Shown: positions 5,514 through 6,247 of the stretch, one piece after another
Layout of the letters: each line of letters starts with the position of its first letter
Numbering within the stretch: position 1 is the stretch's first letter
Origin: Syntrophomonadaceae bacterium
GTDB lineage: Bacteria; Bacillota; Syntrophomonadia; Syntrophomonadales; Syntrophomonadaceae
Reading direction: 5' to 3'
DNA length: 6,247 nucleotides
NCBI GenBank assembly: GCA_028698695.1
Contig: JAQVWB010000122.1
Coordinates: 1 to 6,247 of the forward strand
Made by a program: the position numbers and the translations under genes
The notes under the pieces: generated by a model
What the model saw: only the letters and a program-made list of their open reading frames with translations
What the model was told of the DNA's origin: nothing
Database searches by the model: none

Positions 5514-6247
5514 TTAATCATCATCATCGGGAATGTTATAATCAGCATCAAACACATCATCCTGACCATCCTGACCTGCCTGCTGCTGATTAATGTTTTC
5601 ATACATTTTCTCGCTAAAAGCATAAATTGCCTGTGTCAAAGCTTCAGTTTTGGCAGCAATATCATCATAATCTTCAGTCGTCAGGGCAGTTTGCAAATTG
5701 TCTTTGGCCTCAGTTATAGTCCGTTTTGATTCCTCATCCATTTGTTCTTCATTATCTTTAAGGGTTTTTTCCGCCTGGTAAACCATGCTGTCTGCAGCGT
5801 TACGAATTTCTACCTGCTTAAATCTTTCCTCATCTTCAGCGGCATACTGTTCAGCATCCTTTACCATGCGATCAATATCTTCATCGCCGAGCCCACTGGA
5901 AGAAGTAATAGTAATGGTCTGTTCCTTGCCAGTCGCCATATCCTTGGCTGAAACATGCACAATTCCATTAACATCAATATCAAACTTTACTTCTATTTGC
6001 GGCACTCCACGCGGAGCAGCAGGTATACCGGTTAACTGAAATCTACCCAGAGTTATATTGTGTTCAGCCATTTTTCTTTCACCCTGCAGCACATGAATGT
6101 CTACTGAAGTCTGACTATCTGCAGCCGTAGTAAATATCTGACTCTTGGAAGTCGGTATGGTAGTATTTCTTTCAATTATTCTGGTAAATACCGAACCCAA
6201 AGTTTCAATTCCCAAAGACAAAGGAGCTACATCCAAAAGTACCACAT
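5514..6247 (-). CDS. dnaK: Chaperone protein DnaK (Hsp70), C-terminal part; 5' end outside the window
   Basis: The frame is open from the window edge, and the visible 243 codons cover the substrate-binding half of Hsp70. The interdomain linker VVLLD opens the fragment and leads into VAPLSLGIETLG, the conserved start of the beta-sandwich substrate-binding domain. Family blocks follow: NTTIPTSKSQIFTTAADSQT (27-46 of the fragment), HVLQGER (51-57), LTGIPAAPRGVPQIEV (71-86) and DVNGIVHVSAKD (91-102). A helical lid runs from about 115 to 215, and the tail is acidic, ending DADYNIPDDDD. The GTG at 6245-6243 encodes the first Val of the linker and is not a start. The nucleotide-binding domain, about 60% of the protein, is missing only because of the window edge. 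ATP-driven client folding with DnaJ and GrpE is known for the family. HrcA/CIRCE control would act upstream, out of view. Confidence 0.98.
   Translation of the reverse strand, partial: VVLLDVAPLSLGIETLGSVFTRIIERNTTIPTSKSQIFTTAADSQTSVDIHVLQGERKMAEHNITLGRFQLTGIPAAPRGVPQIEVKFDIDVNGIVHVSAKDMATGKEQTITITSSSGLGDEDIDRMVKDAEQYAAEDEERFKQVEIRNAADSMVYQAEKTLKDNEEQMDEESKRTITEAKDNLQTALTTEDYDDIAAKTEALTQAIYAFSEKMYENINQQQAGQDGQDDVFDADYNIPDDDD

Noticed and set aside
6243..6245. GTG near the window edge as a start of a short DnaK-like gene
   Set aside because: It encodes the first Val of the VVLLD interdomain linker. The frame is open to the window edge, so this is a truncated full-length dnaK, not a separate gene.
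1..6247. Novel defence, mobile or CRISPR-like system
   Set aside because: No repeat array, transposase, nuclease, toxin-antitoxin pair or phage gene is present on either strand; almost all of the sequence is conserved housekeeping genes.

Overview
The window is a minus-strand gene cluster of the Firmicutes (Bacillota) heat-shock operon type. Reading along the minus strand, from high to low coordinates, it runs dnaK (3' part only), dnaJ, prmA, rsmE, mtaB, a HIT-family gene (hinT), rpsU, and the first 30 codons of an unrecognised membrane protein cut by the window edge. The order dnaK-dnaJ-prmA-rsmE-mtaB matches the 3' part of the heptacistronic dnaK operon known from Bacillus subtilis. The hinT-rpsU extension is, as I recall it, typical of Clostridia-like Firmicutes. 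Base composition is moderate (low-to-mid 40s % GC by eye). Shine-Dalgarno sites are strong (GGAGGTGA, AGGAGG, GGGGAGGG), and three of the six complete genes start with GTG. A Clostridia-class anaerobe is my best guess; genus cannot be read from this window.

Layout: 6247-5514 holds the DnaK linker, substrate-binding domain, lid and acidic tail. A 101-nt gap with an 8-bp GC-rich hairpin follows. Then come dnaJ (5412-4285), prmA (4274-3345, 10 nt after dnaJ, with its SD abutting the dnaJ stop) and rsmE (3324-2572, 20 nt after prmA). A 104-nt gap with palindromic structure precedes mtaB (2467-1166). A 138-nt gap with a possible extended -10 promoter precedes hinT (1027-677). A 74-nt gap with a good sigma-A type promoter precedes rpsU (602-426; 58 aa). 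About 335 nt without a convincing gene follow. They contain two weaker hairpins and a perfect 15-bp terminator hairpin that abuts the SD of the last, truncated gene.

Function: the first two genes encode the Hsp70/Hsp40 chaperone pair. The next genes modify the translation machinery: PrmA methylates ribosomal protein L11, RsmE methylates 16S rRNA at U1498, and MtaB methylthiolates t6A37 in tRNA. rpsU encodes small-subunit protein S21. Joint heat-shock control through HrcA/CIRCE is an inference from the family; hrcA, grpE and any CIRCE operator would lie outside this window. I see no CRISPR array, transposase, tRNA, rRNA, phage gene or defence system, and no evidence of a novel multi-gene system. 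The points worth a second look are in the non-coding gaps, above all the 91-425 stretch and the rsmE-mtaB gap.
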